Shown here in pieces: positions 54,476-62,661 of a stretch of 64,000 bases of DNA. The translations under genes were made by a program, and so were the position numbers. This DNA comes from Paucibacter sp. PLA-PC-4 (GTDB lineage: Bacteria > Pseudomonadota > Gammaproteobacteria > Burkholderiales > Burkholderiaceae_C), in NCBI RefSeq assembly GCF_026241155.1, contig NZ_JAPFGP010000019.1:41342-105341 (forward strand), given 5' to 3'. The first letter of the stretch is position 1, and the number at the start of each line of letters is the position of its first letter. The notes beneath the pieces were generated by a model. The model was given only the letters and a program-made list of their open reading frames with translations, was not told the DNA's origin and ran no database searches.

Positions 54476-55390
54476 CTACTCGGGCCTCGTCGCCTTGATA
54501 CTGCGTGCCTGGCTGGATCCAATGCTCGAGACCAGAATTTCCCGCAGCTCCTGCCTGTTTCGAAGCGTCGCGAGCCCAATACCGACCGCCAGTTCCTCAC
54601 CCTCGACCAGAGGCCGATAGCAGACACCAGCTCGCCGCAGTCCTGCAAACGATTTTGGCAGCAAGGCAATGCCACGCCCGCCCGCCACATCGGCAAGCAA
54701 CACGTGATGGTCTGCAGGCTCCTTGATCTTTCTCGGCGCAAATCCGTGACGACTGAAAACCCGCTGACAGTGGTCGTAGAAGGCCGGCTGGCGCGCACGC
54801 TCGAACCAGAAGATCAGCTCTGCGGCAAGATCAGCGAGTCGCACCATGCGACGCCGAGCCAGGCGGTGCGACGATGGCATCGCCACCATCATCGGCAATC
54901 GATCAAGCTCCACCACGTCAAGATCTGAGGCCTCAGTGGGCAGGGCAATGAAAGCTGCCGCCAATCGACCAGCGCGCAGTTGGCGCACGAGTCTGGGAGA
55001 GGTGTCGACGACCACCGAGACAGCAGCTTCGGGATGCCTCGCCTGGATCCGTTCCGCGAGTCCGCCAAACCAAACCGGTTCTGCGGCGCTCGTCAGGCCC
55101 AACCTCAAACTCAGCGGTAAGCCCTCATTGGCCAAACTGGCCTCGGCCTCTTTGAGCAATCTCGCGACGTTGCGCGCATAGGGCAGGAGTTTGCGGGCTG
55201 CGTCAGTGAGGCTGACGCCCTGAGTACTTCGGTCGAACAGGCGTACACCCAGCCGCTCCTCGAGTTCACGAATTGCGCGGCTCAATGGGGGTTGCGACAT
55301 ATGCAGAGTCTGGGCGGCCTGCCGAAAGCTCAATGTGTCGGCTACAGCCAAAAAGAGTGCGAGCGAGCGGGAATCCAAGCGCGATGACAT
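54476..55390 (-). CDS. LysR family transcriptional regulator
   Basis: A 304-residue LysR-type regulator. The N-terminal winged helix is SRSLALFLAVADTLSFRQAAQTLHMSQPPLSRAIRELEERL. The effector domain follows (LRLGLTSAAEPVWFGGLAERIQARHPEAAVSV). It is divergent from the propeller/CMD pair, with only ~85 bp between start codons, so it probably controls that operon and itself. The inducer is unknown. Confidence 0.92.
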   Translation of the reverse strand: MSSRLDSRSLALFLAVADTLSFRQAAQTLHMSQPPLSRAIRELEERLGVRLFDRSTQGVSLTDAARKLLPYARNVARLLKEAEASLANEGLPLSLRLGLTSAAEPVWFGGLAERIQARHPEAAVSVVVDTSPRLVRQLRAGRLAAAFIALPTEASDLDVVELDRLPMMVAMPSSHRLARRRMVRLADLAAELIFWFERARQPAFYDHCQRVFSRHGFAPRKIKEPADHHVLLADVAGGRGIALLPKSFAGLRRAGVCYRPLVEGEELAVGIGLATLRNRQELREILVSSIGSSQARSIKATRPE

Positions 55391-55474
55391 ACCGAAAAGG
55401 TATCACGAACTTGGTCATTTCAGCGGCCGGCAGCGATCCCTACAGTGGCCAAGATCGCAAACCAGGAGTCACTC

Positions 55475-56293
55475 ATGGCCCTCAAACACATCATCGCCGC
55501 GGGCAGCCTCGCCGCCATCTTCTCGAGTCCGACCTGTGCCGCAGAGCCGGCCAAGCTACGCGGCGATGGCGCTGTCTTGGGGACATTCTCTTCACCAACA
55601 GGACTTGCGTACGACTTTGACGGCGGCTTGTACGTCACTCAGTGGTCGGCCAACAGGGTGAACCACATCGATGCAAGCGGGGTCACGCGCCTTGTGACTG
55701 ACAAGGTTCGCTCGCCTTCTGGCATTGTGGTGGGGCCCGACGGAGCCGTCTACGTGGCGTCGTACTCGCAAGGCGTGGTGCACCGCCTTCGCTCAGACGG
55801 CGTGCCGCAAGTGTTCGTGAGCGGCCTGCGCACGCCGGCGGGTCTGTCCATCGGCAGGGACGGCAGTTTGCTGATCGCCGACCGCGGCCTCAACCAGATT
55901 TTGCGAGCCAACGCATCAGGTGCTACGCAGGTGCTGGCGCAGGGGCTGCCAACTCCGGTCGGGGTCGTCGAGTTCGCCGATGGCAGTCTGGTTGTCTCCA
56001 ACTTCGCCGGCAGTGTGGTGGAAGTTCGGCCCGGCGGCGCACAGCGAGAACTGACGAAGCGGCTCGGAGCACCTGCGGTTGGCATCGTGGCCGATGGTGC
56101 CGACGCGGTGCTGGTGCCGGACTACTCAGGCACGTCGGTCTGGCGGATCACCCGCAGCGGTGGCATCACCGTGCTCATTGAAGGCCTCCAAAGTCCCGTC
56201 GCCATGGCTCGCTCGAAAGGCGGCTCGGAGCTCGCTGTTGGAAACTGGGGCGATGGAAGTGTGCGTCGATATCGCTATGGAGCCGCGCGATGA
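55475..56293 (+). CDS. NHL/SMP-30-like beta-propeller, exported
   Basis: A 272-residue protein: AGGAG 7 bp before ATG 55475, signal peptide IIAAGSLAAIFSSPTCAA, and then about six blades with the pattern SPTGLAYDFDGGLYVTQW, SPSGIVVGPDGAVYVASY, TPAGLSIGRDGSLLIADRG. It should be periplasmic. It may be a lactonase/gluconolactonase-like enzyme or a binding protein; catalytic metal ligands were not assigned. Confidence 0.75.
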   Translation: MALKHIIAAGSLAAIFSSPTCAAEPAKLRGDGAVLGTFSSPTGLAYDFDGGLYVTQWSANRVNHIDASGVTRLVTDKVRSPSGIVVGPDGAVYVASYSQGVVHRLRSDGVPQVFVSGLRTPAGLSIGRDGSLLIADRGLNQILRANASGATQVLAQGLPTPVGVVEFADGSLVVSNFAGSVVEVRPGGAQRELTKRLGAPAVGIVADGADAVLVPDYSGTSVWRITRSGGITVLIEGLQSPVAMARSKGGSELAVGNWGDGSVRRYRYGAAR

Positions 56294-56688
56294 GTGCCAG
56301 CCGCCACGAGCGCGGCGCCGCCATGCTGGCTGCCGTGGACGGCCCTGCGGGCCTGGCAGTGGTGGAGGGATTGGCGAAGTCCTTTCCCGATTTCGCGCGC
56401 TACTTGCTTGAGTTTCCGTTCGGTGACATCTATGCGCGCAAGGGGCTGGGCCTGCGCGAACGCGAGATCGCGACTGTGGCGGCACTGTGCGCTCTCGGTC
56501 ATGCGCTGCCTCAACTTCGGGTGCACGTGCACGCCGCACTGCATGTCGGTTGCTCGCCGAGCGAGATCGTCGAAGTCGTGATGCAGATGGCCGTTTACGC
56601 GGGCTTTCCGGCTGCACTCAATGGCTTGGCGGTTGTGCGAGAAGTCTTCGCAGAGTCGGGTATTTCGCTGCCCCTGGCTGCACAGTAG
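56290..56688 (+). CDS. Carboxymuconolactone decarboxylase family protein
   Basis: A 132-residue helical protein with REREIATVAALCALGHALPQLRVHVHAALHVGCSPSEIVEVVMQMAVYAGFPAALN, the CMD-family signature. The AhpD-type CxxC pair is absent. It overlaps the propeller gene by 4 bp (ATGA) and ends in a decayed hydrolase region, a trio common in aromatic or lactone breakdown. Confidence 0.85.
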   Translation: MSASRHERGAAMLAAVDGPAGLAVVEGLAKSFPDFARYLLEFPFGDIYARKGLGLREREIATVAALCALGHALPQLRVHVHAALHVGCSPSEIVEVVMQMAVYAGFPAALNGLAVVREVFAESGISLPLAAQ

Positions 56689-56829
56689 CGGGCGCTGGAC
56701 GAATCTCGGCGTGGAGCAGGAATGCTTCGCGTCGAGACTTGCCGCAGATGAAGATGAACCTCAGGAAGGTGAAGGTTTCTGGCTTGCCCAACCCGCGCCG
56801 CCTTCCAACCCTGATGAGCGGTCACTCGC

Positions 56830-57355
56830 CGTGTGACCACACTTTGGCAAGATCAAATGGGTTCAACGGACTGCTCTCGGACTGCGCCTCGGTCATGACC
56901 TGTATCGCGAGCGTACAGCGCGGATATCCTCAGCGTGTGCGGCGGCTGATCCTGGTCGGAACTGGACCGCGCGGCAGTGTGTCCAGCTCTGACGCCCCAT
57001 TAGCGCCTGCAGCAACGCACGGAGTCCCCTCACTCGGCGACATCCTGCTGCTCTGCATCTCACCCTCGGCACAGAGTCAAGCCGCTCGCAAAGCGCTCTG
57101 AGATCGCCGGCATGAACGTCTGCACGATGTCGACCCACCCTGCTCGCCTGAGCCAATTGCTGCGCAACTAGCTGTTCGATCGTCGACTGTGGACAGGAAG
57201 AAGGCGAGTCCTTCGCCACCTTGCTGACGAAAGTAAAACAGCCGACCTTGGTGGTCAATGGCAACAACGACAGCATAGTTCCGACAATCAAACCCTACCA
57301 CCTCGCCCAAGCGATCCCAAACGCCGCACTGATTCCCTCGTTAGCCAGTGGCCAC
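56830..57355 (+). pseudogene. Alpha/beta hydrolase, decayed
   Basis: Scattered pieces of one alpha/beta hydrolase: [19 protein letters not shown] in one frame (about 56920-56980), then QPTLVVNGNNDSIVPTIKPYHLAQAIPNAALI and SGHKA in another (57221-57355). The nucleophile region is unreadable and the C-terminus stops abruptly after the catalytic-His segment. Frames are broken between 57101 and 57221. Confidence 0.65.
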
Positions 57356-57862
57356 AAAGCGGTCGGCGCGGGCAGCGTCTATTACCGCCGCCGGATCGAT
57401 TGACACCATCGACGCTGGGCTTGCGTCTCGCAACCATGTGTTGGATGTCGCGAACCACTCGGCGAGCTCACCTTCATCGACGACATCGTGCAGTTCACGA
57501 ATTGATTGCTCGACGCCCAAACGAACAACGAGCGAGCCGGTTTCGAACTGGAACAGCGGCAACCAGCGCTCACCCCGCGCCTCAAAGCTGACCACTTGGC
57601 GGTCGACAATCCATCGCGCCAAAACCGAAATCGGTTGTTGGTATCTCTCGCGCAGCAGAGCAAGGAGTTCGTCTGTGCTGACCAGGCCACCCGTGTCATG
57701 GAATAAGTTCTGTAGCCGCCACAACCACGAAACCGGGTCGTACGACAGCGAGGGCTTCACAACCGCCGGACACGTGATCGACCCGACAGCACAAGAGCAG
57801 CCCACAAGCTTGGGCGATCGATAGGCTCGAAGAGATCGTGGGGAAAGTGTGAGTGCGGACAT
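57341..57862 (-). CDS. DUF2384-like (Xre/MbcA/ParS toxin-binding) protein
   Basis: A 173-residue protein. The C-terminal third (IRELHDVVDEGELAEWFATSNTWLRDASPASMVSIDPAAVIDAARADRFVATG) has the shape of the toxin-binding domain of ParS/MbcA antitoxins. The N-terminal part (WLWRLQNLFHDTGGLVSTDELLALLRERYQQPI) is more like a winged-helix or structural domain. No RES/ParT toxin lies next to it. Family assignment is from memory of the fold pattern and uncertain. Confidence 0.5.
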   Translation of the reverse strand: MSALTLSPRSLRAYRSPKLVGCSCAVGSITCPAVVKPSLSYDPVSWLWRLQNLFHDTGGLVSTDELLALLRERYQQPISVLARWIVDRQVVSFEARGERWLPLFQFETGSLVVRLGVEQSIRELHDVVDEGELAEWFATSNTWLRDASPASMVSIDPAAVIDAARADRFVATG

Positions 57863-58694
57863 GAGATCTGCGGCGACGTTGGTTTGACTTTGCCGATAAG
57901 CACGGTCTGCTACCTCATCGGCGAGAGCCCCCGAACAACCAATTCAGGCGGAGCAACCATCGGCTGGCCTTAGTTGTGGCGACGACGCTCGGAAGTGGCG
58001 TTGGTTGCCGCAAGCGGGCTGACGTGAGCCTGGCGCTCGCCACGACGGGAAGAGCCACGGGTTTTCGGGTTGAACAAGGCATGGTGTGCTCCTGGCTTTG
58101 CGTGTCGGCGCTGCTCACGAAGAATGGCTGCCCGAGAATGCAGGGTCCGCCAACTCAAAAGTGCAGCGAGCGACGGCGACATGACAGGATGGCGCGATGC
58201 TCCCGCTGGCGCATCTGCCGGAAGTAGCAGACGAGTATCCTGCGCGGTGTCACGAGGAGGGTTGACCGTTGGGAGGAGAGAGCGTGCCTGATAGCTTCGC
58301 TGGGACGTCGATCCCTGCATGTGAATGGCGGCCGGATCGGTTGCGCAGACCTCTTCATCAATAGCGACATGTGCGGCAAGCGCTCGGCGCAGGTCCGCAT
58401 CTAGGCTTGACCTACTCCATGGCGCACATCGTCCTTGCGCGGCGCCTCTGGGCGGGCATCGTCTTGATCTTCACTGGCGGCCGGCGGCTGGGAGACGTCC
58501 GAGCAAGCCGAAATCAGGTCGGCAAGGGTTGGCGGCGTTCGTTTCGAGCGAGCGACCGACCGACTTCAGCGCCGTTCTGACCTCGCTCCCCAATGCTGTG
58601 GTTCGACGACGGACTCATAGGCATAGCCGAGCAACGCAGCACCTGATGAACACCACCTCGGGCCGTCCAGGCGGCAAAGTAGTCCTCGTAGACC
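57863..58694. other. Gene-poor stretch at left edge of cassette array
   Basis: About 830 bp without a convincing gene. On the minus strand a broken coding-like fragment (58514-58738, VYEDYFAAWTARGGVHQVLR) continues out of frame as GYAYESVVEPQHWG, suggesting a decayed gene that was not identified. Confidence 0.4.
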
Positions 58695-58738
58695 GGTTGG
58701 GCGTCTCGCGCCGAGCCATGGACAAGAACCGATCGCAC

Positions 58739-58759
58739 ACGTACAATAACACGTACAAT
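58739..58759 (+). promoter_or_regulatory. Repeated operator-like motif upstream of yefM
   Basis: ACGTACAAT occurs twice, 12 bp apart in phase, immediately before the Shine-Dalgarno CAGGAG and ATG 58774. GTAC-centred repeats suit an antitoxin operator; binding is inferred. Confidence 0.5.
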
Positions 58760-58773
58760 ACAGGAGTGTCCCG

Positions 58774-59025
58774 ATGGACGCCATCACCTACTCGGCCGCA
58801 CGCGCCAATCTCGCCAGCACCATGGATCGTGTTTGCAATGATCATGAAGCGCTCATCATCGCGCGCAACGGCGAACAGGCTGTAGTGATGCTTTCACTTG
58901 GGGACTTTCAGGCCATGGAAGAAACGGCATACCTGCTGCGCAATCCGGCCAACGCCAAGCGCCTGATGTCCGCGGTAGCCCAGTTGGGCGCTGGCAAAGG
59001 CGTTGAGCAAGAACTGACCAAGTGA
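58774..59025 (+). CDS. yefM: YefM-type antitoxin
   Basis: An 83-residue Phd/YefM antitoxin. The N-terminal DNA-binding fold has TYSAARANLASTMDRVCNDHEALIIARNGEQAVVMLSLGDFQAMEET and the C-terminal tail binds the toxin. GGAG lies upstream of ATG 58774. Its stop overlaps the toxin start by 4 bp. It neutralises and, with the toxin, represses the operon. Confidence 0.93.
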   Translation: MDAITYSAARANLASTMDRVCNDHEALIIARNGEQAVVMLSLGDFQAMEETAYLLRNPANAKRLMSAVAQLGAGKGVEQELTK

Positions 59026-59276
59026 AGCTGGTTTTTGCTGAAGAAGCCTGGGAGGACTACCTCTACTGGCACAAGCAAGATCGAAAAATGGTCGAGCGCA
59101 TCTACAAGCTGATTCAGGAAATACAGCGAGACCCGTTCGGCGGCATTGGCAAGCCCGAGCCCCTCAAACATGCGCTCGCCGGATTCTGGTCTCGCCGGAT
59201 CACGGATGAGCATCGCATTGTCTACAAGGTCGAAGGCGACGCCCTTCTGATCGCACAACTTCGATATCACTACTGA
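59022..59276 (+). CDS. yoeB: YoeB-type toxin (ribosome-dependent mRNA interferase)
   Basis: An 84-residue toxin of the same length as E. coli YoeB. Glu46, Arg65, His83 and Tyr84 are present (KPEPLKHAL, DEHRIVYKV and the C-terminal RYHY), so it should be active. It starts with GTG at 59022 within the yefM stop. It cuts mRNA on the ribosome when the antitoxin is lost. An attC-like site follows 3 bp after its stop codon. Confidence 0.93.
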   Translation: MKLVFAEEAWEDYLYWHKQDRKMVERIYKLIQEIQRDPFGGIGKPEPLKHALAGFWSRRITDEHRIVYKVEGDALLIAQLRYHY

Positions 59277-59279
59277 GAC

Positions 59280-59348
59280 GCCCAACGTTGGAGTCGAGCC
59301 GCAGACCGAGGCTTGCCGAGAGCTGTCGGCTCGAACGACTGGTTCGGC
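59280..59348. repeat. attC-like recombination site 1
   Basis: GCCCAAC at 59280 and GTTCGGC at 59342 frame a 69-bp imperfect palindrome (GTCGAGCCG / CGGCTCGAAC stem). The right box differs by one base from the GTTRRRY consensus. It separates the YefM/YoeB and first HigBA cassettes. Confidence 0.75.
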
Positions 59349-59364
59349 CTCTTGCGCTCGCGAC

Positions 59365-59679
59365 CTACTTTTGTGCAATAGCCAACAACGCCTTCGGATT
59401 GGAGCTGGCGATAGCCAACAGTGTGCGTGCGGCACCGCTTGGCTGTTTGCGACCTTGTTCCCAGCCCTGCAGGGTACGAACGGAGACGCCCATCAGCGCA
59501 GCAAACTGTGACTGTGAAAGTCCTGTTCTATTGCGCGCCTCAATGACAGGCGATGAAACAACGCGAACTTGTCCCGCTTTCATCTCGCGCACCGACTGCA
59601 GCAATTCAGCAGCAAGATCGCGCTTGGCTTCGTCGGCGGCCAGTTCCGCATCGCTCAGGGTTTTACTCTTCGAGGGCAC
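59365..59679 (-). CDS. HigA-type antitoxin (copy 1)
   Basis: A 104-residue helix-turn-helix antitoxin: VIEARNRTGLSQSQFAALMGVSVRTLQGWEQGRKQPSG. It begins 17 bp before the end of the disrupted toxin frame upstream, the usual toxin-first order. The toxin has lost its C-terminal part, so this gene may now act alone. Confidence 0.88.
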   Translation of the reverse strand: MPSKSKTLSDAELAADEAKRDLAAELLQSVREMKAGQVRVVSSPVIEARNRTGLSQSQFAALMGVSVRTLQGWEQGRKQPSGAARTLLAIASSNPKALLAIAQK

Positions 59680-59974
59680 GGCGAATCTCCTCTAACTTTG
59701 GGCCGGTGAGGTTGTCCGTCTTGGCTTTTGCATACAGCGTCAGCAAAACCACTTCACCTGCAACAGTACGAGTGAACTAAATCACCCGTACGCCACCCGA
59801 CTTGCCCGAACCTGCTCGACCCCAGCGCACCTTGCGAATGCCGCCGGATTCGGGCACGACATCTCCGGCAGTGGGGTGCTCAGCGATGTAGGCGGCGAAT
59901 ACGCCACGCTCTTCCTCGCTCCAGTAGAGCGGCCATTGGCGTCGGAAGAGAAGGGTTTCGACGACCGTGAGCAT
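59663..59974 (-). pseudogene. HigB/RelE-type toxin interrupted by in-frame TAG
   Basis: From ATG 59974 the frame encodes GGIRKVRWGRAGSGKSGGVRVI, then TAG at 59777-59779, then continues in the same frame with FTRTVAGEVVLLTLYAKAKTDNLTGPKLEEIRRALEE. The intact second copy nearby has ARVIYFN at this place, so a Tyr codon became amber. The truncated product lacks the last ~37 residues, including the segment that usually completes the active site. Confidence 0.88.
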
Positions 59975-60023
59975 TGCCGAACTACACGCCAGAGGAGCAT
60001 AGTAGTCCAGCTCCCCTCAAGAT

Positions 60024-60134
60024 GCCGAACGTTGAAGTTAACCGGCGGGCAATGGCAGGACGCCGAACGACCAGAATGAAATGCGGCCCGAAGGCGGCAT
60101 GCCGTTGCGGGTCCGGTTGAACGACTGGTTGGGC
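60024..60134. repeat. attC-like recombination site 2
   Basis: GCCGAAC at 60024 and GTTGGGC at 60128 bound a 111-bp imperfect palindrome with arms such as TTAACCGG / CCGGTTGAAC. The right box fits GTTRRRY exactly. It lies between the two HigBA-type cassettes. Confidence 0.75.
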
Positions 60135-60140
60135 ATCACT

Positions 60141-60422
60141 TCAACCATGCAACTCGCGCAATACCTCCGGGTGCGCCACGGCAACACGCAGCAACGTCTT
60201 TGCAGCACCATTCGGCTCGCGCCGACCTTGCTCCCAATCCTGCAACGTGCGTGCAGACACACCCAAGAGGTTTGCGAAATCCTGCTGCGACAGTCCGACT
60301 TGCGCCCGAGCTTCGGCCGCAGCCGGCAGTTGAACCTTCGTCACACGAGCGGCGTCACCGCGCTTCATCTGGCGAACCGACTCAAGCAAGTCCTGCTGGA
60401 ACTTCTTCATTTCAGAGGGCAT
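60141..60422 (-). CDS. HigA-type antitoxin (copy 2)
   Basis: A 93-residue Xre-family antitoxin (AEARAQVGLSQQDFANLLGVSARTLQDWEQGRREPNGAAKTLL), related to copy 1. The start overlaps the upstream toxin gene by 11 bp. It binds the toxin and probably the palindrome upstream of it. Confidence 0.9.
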   Translation of the reverse strand: MPSEMKKFQQDLLESVRQMKRGDAARVTKVQLPAAAEARAQVGLSQQDFANLLGVSARTLQDWEQGRREPNGAAKTLLRVAVAHPEVLRELHG

Positions 60423-60726
60423 CTTCGACTCCTTGTTTCAGTTCCGCTAGGAACGAGGTTGGCAAGTTGTCGAACTTGCCTTTCGTGTAAGCGATGAGCA
60501 ACCAAATCGTCTCGTCACTGACGTTGAAATAGATGACTCTCGCGCCGCCGCTTTTGCCCCGACCTGAGGCTGCCCATCGAACTTTTCGGCACCCACCACT
60601 TCCCTTGATGAGATCACCAGCCTCTGGGTTGACCGCGATCCACGCGATGAACTCCTCGCGCTCGGCTTGAGTCCAGATATCAGCGGCATACCGCTGAAAG
60701 ATTGGGGTTTCGGCTACCGTTCTCAC
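60412..60726 (-). CDS. HigB/RelE-type toxin (copy 2, intact)
   Basis: A 104-residue RelE/HigB-like toxin: GGCRKVRWAASGRGKSGGARVIYFN, then a complete C-terminus (LIAYTKGKFDNLPTSFLAELKQGVEDAL). It is likely an mRNA interferase that needs the ribosome. An operator-like palindrome lies 11 bp before the start. It is a paralogue of the interrupted copy 1. Confidence 0.9.
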   Translation of the reverse strand: MRTVAETPIFQRYAADIWTQAEREEFIAWIAVNPEAGDLIKGSGGCRKVRWAASGRGKSGGARVIYFNVSDETIWLLIAYTKGKFDNLPTSFLAELKQGVEDAL

Positions 60727-60736
60727 CCTCCAATAC

Positions 60737-60751
60737 TACGGCATTGCCGTA
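60737..60751 (-). promoter_or_regulatory. Palindromic operator upstream of HigB copy 2
   Basis: TACGGCATTGCCGTA is a perfect 6+3+6 palindrome, just before the toxin start, in an AT-rich promoter-like context. It is likely bound by the HigA-type antitoxin. Confidence 0.65.
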
Positions 60752-60787
60752 TTTTACGCAAGCACGACGACACACCTTGCCTGTGAT

Positions 60788-60795
60788 GCCCAACG
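60788..60795. repeat. Left half of attC-like site 3, split by insertion
   Basis: GCCCAAC(G) at 60788-60795 is the left box of an attC whose remainder resumes at 62598. The junction repeats CAACG on both sides of the inserted element. Confidence 0.7.
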
Positions 60796-62597
60796 AGGCT
60801 GTCCAAAAACCCGAAATCCACAGGCACCGCCGCCGCTCGGTGCGCGTAAAGGACTGCGAAGTCTGATGGCTGGGTTCATGGGTGAAGTGAGATGTGTGAG
60901 CCAGTTTCTCGGCGTCTGAGCGCGATTGTGCCGCTTGCCACCCGGCTTACTGGACCCCGGTTGACCCGAAGCCCACTCTCGAGAGCTTCTCGATGTTGTG
61001 CACCATGCAGTACAGACTCCACTGCGTCCTGACCTTGGCTTGCCCGCGGTAGTTCAGGCGGTTCAGGCGCTTGTTGTGACGCAGGTTGGCGAATACGGGT
61101 TCTACGGTGCCGATGCGCTGGCTGTACAGCTGCCGGCCCCGGGGCGAATCGATAGCCTGGCGCATGCGTTCGCTGGGGTCAGTGAGATCAGGGGCTTTGG
61201 GAAGAAAGCGGCTGAGCTGCCTGCCTCGTGATACTTCGCGTTGGTCGTCCTGCCCCCTGCTCTTGATGCATCTTTGACGCAGCGCGCAGCTGCCGCAGTC
61301 AGTCGCTTTGGCGATGTAGGTCTGGTAGGGCTGACCACTGGCCGTGGTGTGGATTCGGCCTCGGCTGGTCAAGACCTGGCCCGCCGGGCAGGTGGCCGTG
61401 TTGTCGTCGTTGAAGCGGAAGTCCTTGGGCCGGAAGTGCTTGTCCTCTGGGGTCTCGCCGGTGGGCTGCTTACAGGACAAAGGGTCAGGCTTTGCCTTGT
61501 GCTTGTCTTGGTCGGCGAAGCGCTCGTCACGCTTGCGCATCTGGTTGTCGGCGATCAACCCCGGGGTGCTGCTGTCATGCAACCGCTGCACATTGGCATC
61601 GCTGTGATAGCCCGCATCGGCGGTGACCAGGGTGTTCTCGTCACTCCAGGGCTTCGCCTGCTCGATCATGGGGGCCAGCATGCTCTGCTCCGAGCCTGAT
61701 CCGACCACGTCGGCGGCGATGATGATCTGGTTGGCGCTGTCCACCGCCGCTTGCGCGGCGTAGCCTTGGATGACGCCTTTGTTGGTCGCCATCTTCGCGC
61801 TGTCCGGGTCGGTGATGTTGGACTTCAGCTCCTGGTCCTTGCTGTTCAGGCGCTTGGGGTTCTTGGCGACGAACTCCCGCGTGCGCGCCGCCTCCTGGCG
61901 CAAGGCCTCAACGCGGGCTTGCCGCTTGGCCTCCAGGGGTTCCTGGGCTCCTGCCTTGTCCTGCGCCTGGTGCAGCGCCAGGATCTTGTCGGCGGCCTTG
62001 TCCAGGCGCTCGGCCCGGTGGCTCAGTTCTTCGTGCGTGCCGCTGCGCTCTTTGCTGGCGTTGCTGGGGAGCTTGACGCCGTCGATGGCGAACATATCGC
62101 GCCCGATCAGACCCTGGGCGTCGCAGCTCATCAAGACCTGGCTGAACAGCGGCTGGATCTGCTCGCTCAATGAGGCGACGAACTTGGCGATGTGGGCATG
62201 GCTGGGCTGGCTGTCGCCGCTGATGGTCATGAACTGGACGTTGCGTGCGCAGGCGGCGGCGATGCTGCGGCTGGAGATCAGGCCCTGGCTGTAGGCCAGC
62301 AGGACGATCTTGAGCATCACGCGAGGGTCGAAGGCGCTGGCGCCTGTGATGTCATTCTTGAAGCGCGCATCCAGGGCTTGCAAGTCCAGCTCGCGGTCGA
62401 CCAGATAGTCCAGCGCGAAGGCAAAACTGCCCGGCACGATCTGTTCAGACAGCACCACGGGCAGCAGCAACATCGACTCACGAACCCGGGGCTTGTAGCG
62501 CGCCATACAGTGCTCCTGGAAGGTCTACATATTTGAAGCGCTTGAGGGCGCGCGGGCTACTGGGGGTGCTGCGGAGTCGGGAGTTTTTTTACAGCCT
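60796..62597 (-). mobile_element. IS1182-family insertion sequence, complete
   Basis: An 1802-bp element. Terminal inverted repeats start AGGCTGTCCAAAAAC on the left and, read inward, AGGCTGTAAAAAAAC on the right. CAACG occurs directly on both sides (60791-60795 and 62598-62602), a 5-bp target duplication. It carries one transposase gene and has split an attC. Confidence 0.9.
60947..62506 (-). CDS. IS1182 family transposase
   Basis: A 519-residue DDE transposase, full length and uninterrupted. LVDRELDLQALDARFKNDITGASAFDP is the typical N-terminal start; DMFAIDGVKLPSNAS, NTLVTADAGYHSD and the C-terminal RIGTVEPVFANLRHNKRLN mark the catalytic core, whose Asp, Asp and Glu residues lie in these segments. 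A Cys-rich insert (CGSCALRQRC) is also present. Confidence 0.93.
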   Translation of the reverse strand: MARYKPRVRESMLLLPVVLSEQIVPGSFAFALDYLVDRELDLQALDARFKNDITGASAFDPRVMLKIVLLAYSQGLISSRSIAAACARNVQFMTISGDSQPSHAHIAKFVASLSEQIQPLFSQVLMSCDAQGLIGRDMFAIDGVKLPSNASKERSGTHEELSHRAERLDKAADKILALHQAQDKAGAQEPLEAKRQARVEALRQEAARTREFVAKNPKRLNSKDQELKSNITDPDSAKMATNKGVIQGYAAQAAVDSANQIIIAADVVGSGSEQSMLAPMIEQAKPWSDENTLVTADAGYHSDANVQRLHDSSTPGLIADNQMRKRDERFADQDKHKAKPDPLSCKQPTGETPEDKHFRPKDFRFNDDNTATCPAGQVLTSRGRIHTTASGQPYQTYIAKATDCGSCALRQRCIKSRGQDDQREVSRGRQLSRFLPKAPDLTDPSERMRQAIDSPRGRQLYSQRIGTVEPVFANLRHNKRLNRLNYRGQAKVRTQWSLYCMVHNIEKLSRVGFGSTGVQ

Positions 62598-62652
62598 CAA
62601 CGTTGGAATTCAGCGGCAGCCGAAGGCAGTCCGCTGCAAGGACGGGTTGGGC
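62598..62652. repeat. Right half of attC-like site 3
   Basis: CAACGTTGGAATTCAGCGGC... to GTTGGGC at 62646-62652. Joined to 60788-60790 it forms a 58-bp attC with the hairpin AGCGGCAGCC / GGCAGTCCGCT. GTTGGGC fits GTTRRRY. Confidence 0.75.
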
Positions 62653-62661
62653 GTCATTGGT

